A DNA stretch of 53,039 nt from Syntrophaceae bacterium UBA2208 (lineage in GTDB: Bacteria > Desulfobacterota > BSN033 > UBA1163). The position numbers and the translations under genes were made by a program. This document shows, piece by piece, positions 52,203-53,039 of this stretch; positions within the stretch are counted from its first letter, which is position 1; each line of letters starts with the position of its first letter. The stretch covers positions 21,584 to 74,622 of the forward strand of contig DCUS01000247.1 of NCBI GenBank assembly GCA_002327885.1, written 5' to 3'. A model generated the notes under the pieces. The model did no database searches. It saw nothing but the letters and a program-made list of their open reading frames with translations, and was not told the origin of the DNA.

Positions 52203-53039
52203 ATGAGAACTGGAATATTCTTTTATTATCAGCAGGGTGAGAGGCTTAAAGATTTTCCACAAGCCCTTAAAGTAATCCTCGAAAAAGAAAATGTCTTTTT
52301 TCTATGATGCCTTCTATCCTTTAAAACCTACCTCTTTTTTAGATCTTGAACCTATTTTTTCTGAAATGCTTTATCAAGTTCATTCTCCTGATATGGTTGA
52401 GAAGGTGAGAAAAACAGGTGTTTTTGAAGGTGCCCTCTTATCAGCTTCCGGTACGATAAGAGCTGCTAAAAAGATACGGAAAAGGGAAATTGATAATGCC
52501 TTTGTATTTACAGGTTATGGAGATCATCATGCTGGAACCAATTTTTTTGGTGGGGGTTGTTATTTTAATGGTGCTGCTATTGCCATTCAAGAGCTTAGAA
52601 AGAGATTCTGGGCAAAAAGATTTGTTATTATTGACACCGATGCTCATCACGGCGAAGGGACCTGGGAGATCTTTGAAGCGGACCCAAATGTGCTTTATAG
52701 TTGTTTTTGTGAATATCCCTGTTGGGAGGAAAATAATAAAGTAAATATCCGGGTTCCAACCAAGGTGAAAGATGAAGAGTATTTAAGACTTGTTAAAGAA
52801 GGGCTTTCATCGCGAGTCAAAGCCTTTCAGCCAGAGATTCTTTTTTGGAATTGGGGATATGATGGAACTCAAGGGGAATATGGAGATATTGGACCTACGG
52901 CAGAGGTCAATATCTTATTGGCCAATGAGATAAAGATAACAGCGAATGAACTGTGTCGAGGAAGACTTATTGTTGTGTTATGTGGGGGAAGTCGAAGGGA
53001 TTTAGCTTCATACCTGATTCCTGGGGTAATTAGATATTA
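52203..53039 (+). pseudogene. Histone-deacetylase-family gene, frameshifted, runs off the edge
   Basis: From ATG 52203 the frame reads 34 codons and ends at TGA 52305-52307. Moving one base forward at the T6 run (52296-52301) gives a long open frame to the window edge with VFFYDAFYPLKP, FTGYGDHHAGTNFFGGG, the zinc/histidine motif IDTDAHHGEGTW and GYDGTQGEYGDIG. These are histone deacetylase superfamily signatures; bacterial members deacetylate small amines or acetylated metabolites. A one-T difference restores the frame, so a sequencing slip is as likely as a mutation. The C-terminus lies outside the window. Confidence 0.75.

Overview
The window looks like accessory chromosome from an anaerobic, metabolically versatile bacterium, most likely a Desulfobacterota (deltaproteobacterial) lineage or a relative. 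This rests on the gene mix: a tungsten aldehyde:ferredoxin oxidoreductase, two tripartite TRAP carboxylate transporters, many CoA-ester enzymes, desulforedoxin-like proteins and a decaheme cytochrome/MtrB porin pair. Base composition is moderately AT-rich with strong AGGAGG-type ribosome binding sites. The taxonomic call is inference. No rRNA, tRNA, CRISPR array or transposase gene was seen.

Left part (1-9,950): a palindromic MITE-like repeat, a small unknown protein, an OsmC-family protein, then a decaheme c-type cytochrome and MtrB/PioB beta-barrel that together resemble an outer-membrane electron conduit. These are followed by a second composite palindromic element, a universal stress protein, a cysteine-motif protein of unknown function, a 32-residue lysine-rich peptide, a decayed aldehyde oxidoreductase, an intact FAD oxidoreductase, and a truncated minus-strand MFS carrier.

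Central island (about 10,100-42,320): apart from one possible minus-strand relic, every gene is on the plus strand, and they read as two parallel catabolic modules. Module A (10,250-30,041) has enoyl-CoA hydratase, 3-hydroxyacyl-CoA dehydrogenase, thiolase, a TetR regulator, a second dehydrogenase, an SDR, a DUF169 protein, a fused FAD/iron-sulfur oxidoreductase beside tungsten AOR, TRAP DctPQM, an acyl-CoA ligase, a non-canonical crotonase, a family III CoA-transferase, a dead DctM fragment, and a soluble DmsAB-like molybdoenzyme pair. Module B (30,383-42,320) repeats the theme: DctP, a nitronate monooxygenase/FabK-like flavoprotein, two MaoC-type hydratase subunits, a second DUF169 protein, DctQM, a third dehydrogenase, an AMACR-like racemase, two crotonases and a second ligase. 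Two direct repeats upstream of the first gene are a candidate operator for the TetR protein.

Right part (42,400-53,039): two tandem desulforedoxin-like mini-proteins, an alpha/beta hydrolase, a metallo-beta-lactamase-fold hydrolase, a transglutaminase/TPR protein, a frameshifted nitronate monooxygenase, an acyl-CoA dehydrogenase, a nitronate monooxygenase fragment, two adjacent family III CoA-transferases of which one lacks the catalytic Asp, a minus-strand YtcJ-like amidohydrolase, and a histone-deacetylase-family gene that is frameshifted and runs off the window.

Together the island can be read as periplasmic capture and import of organic acids, CoA activation by ligase or CoA transfer, epimerisation of alpha-methyl acyl-CoA, beta-oxidation-type hydration, oxidation and thiolysis, and redox handling by tungsten and molybdenum enzymes. 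The substrate cannot be read from sequence; a branched or cyclic carboxylic acid is a reasonable inference. The number of dead paralogues (AOR, DctM, two nitronate monooxygenases, MFS) suggests an island shaped by repeated duplication and loss.
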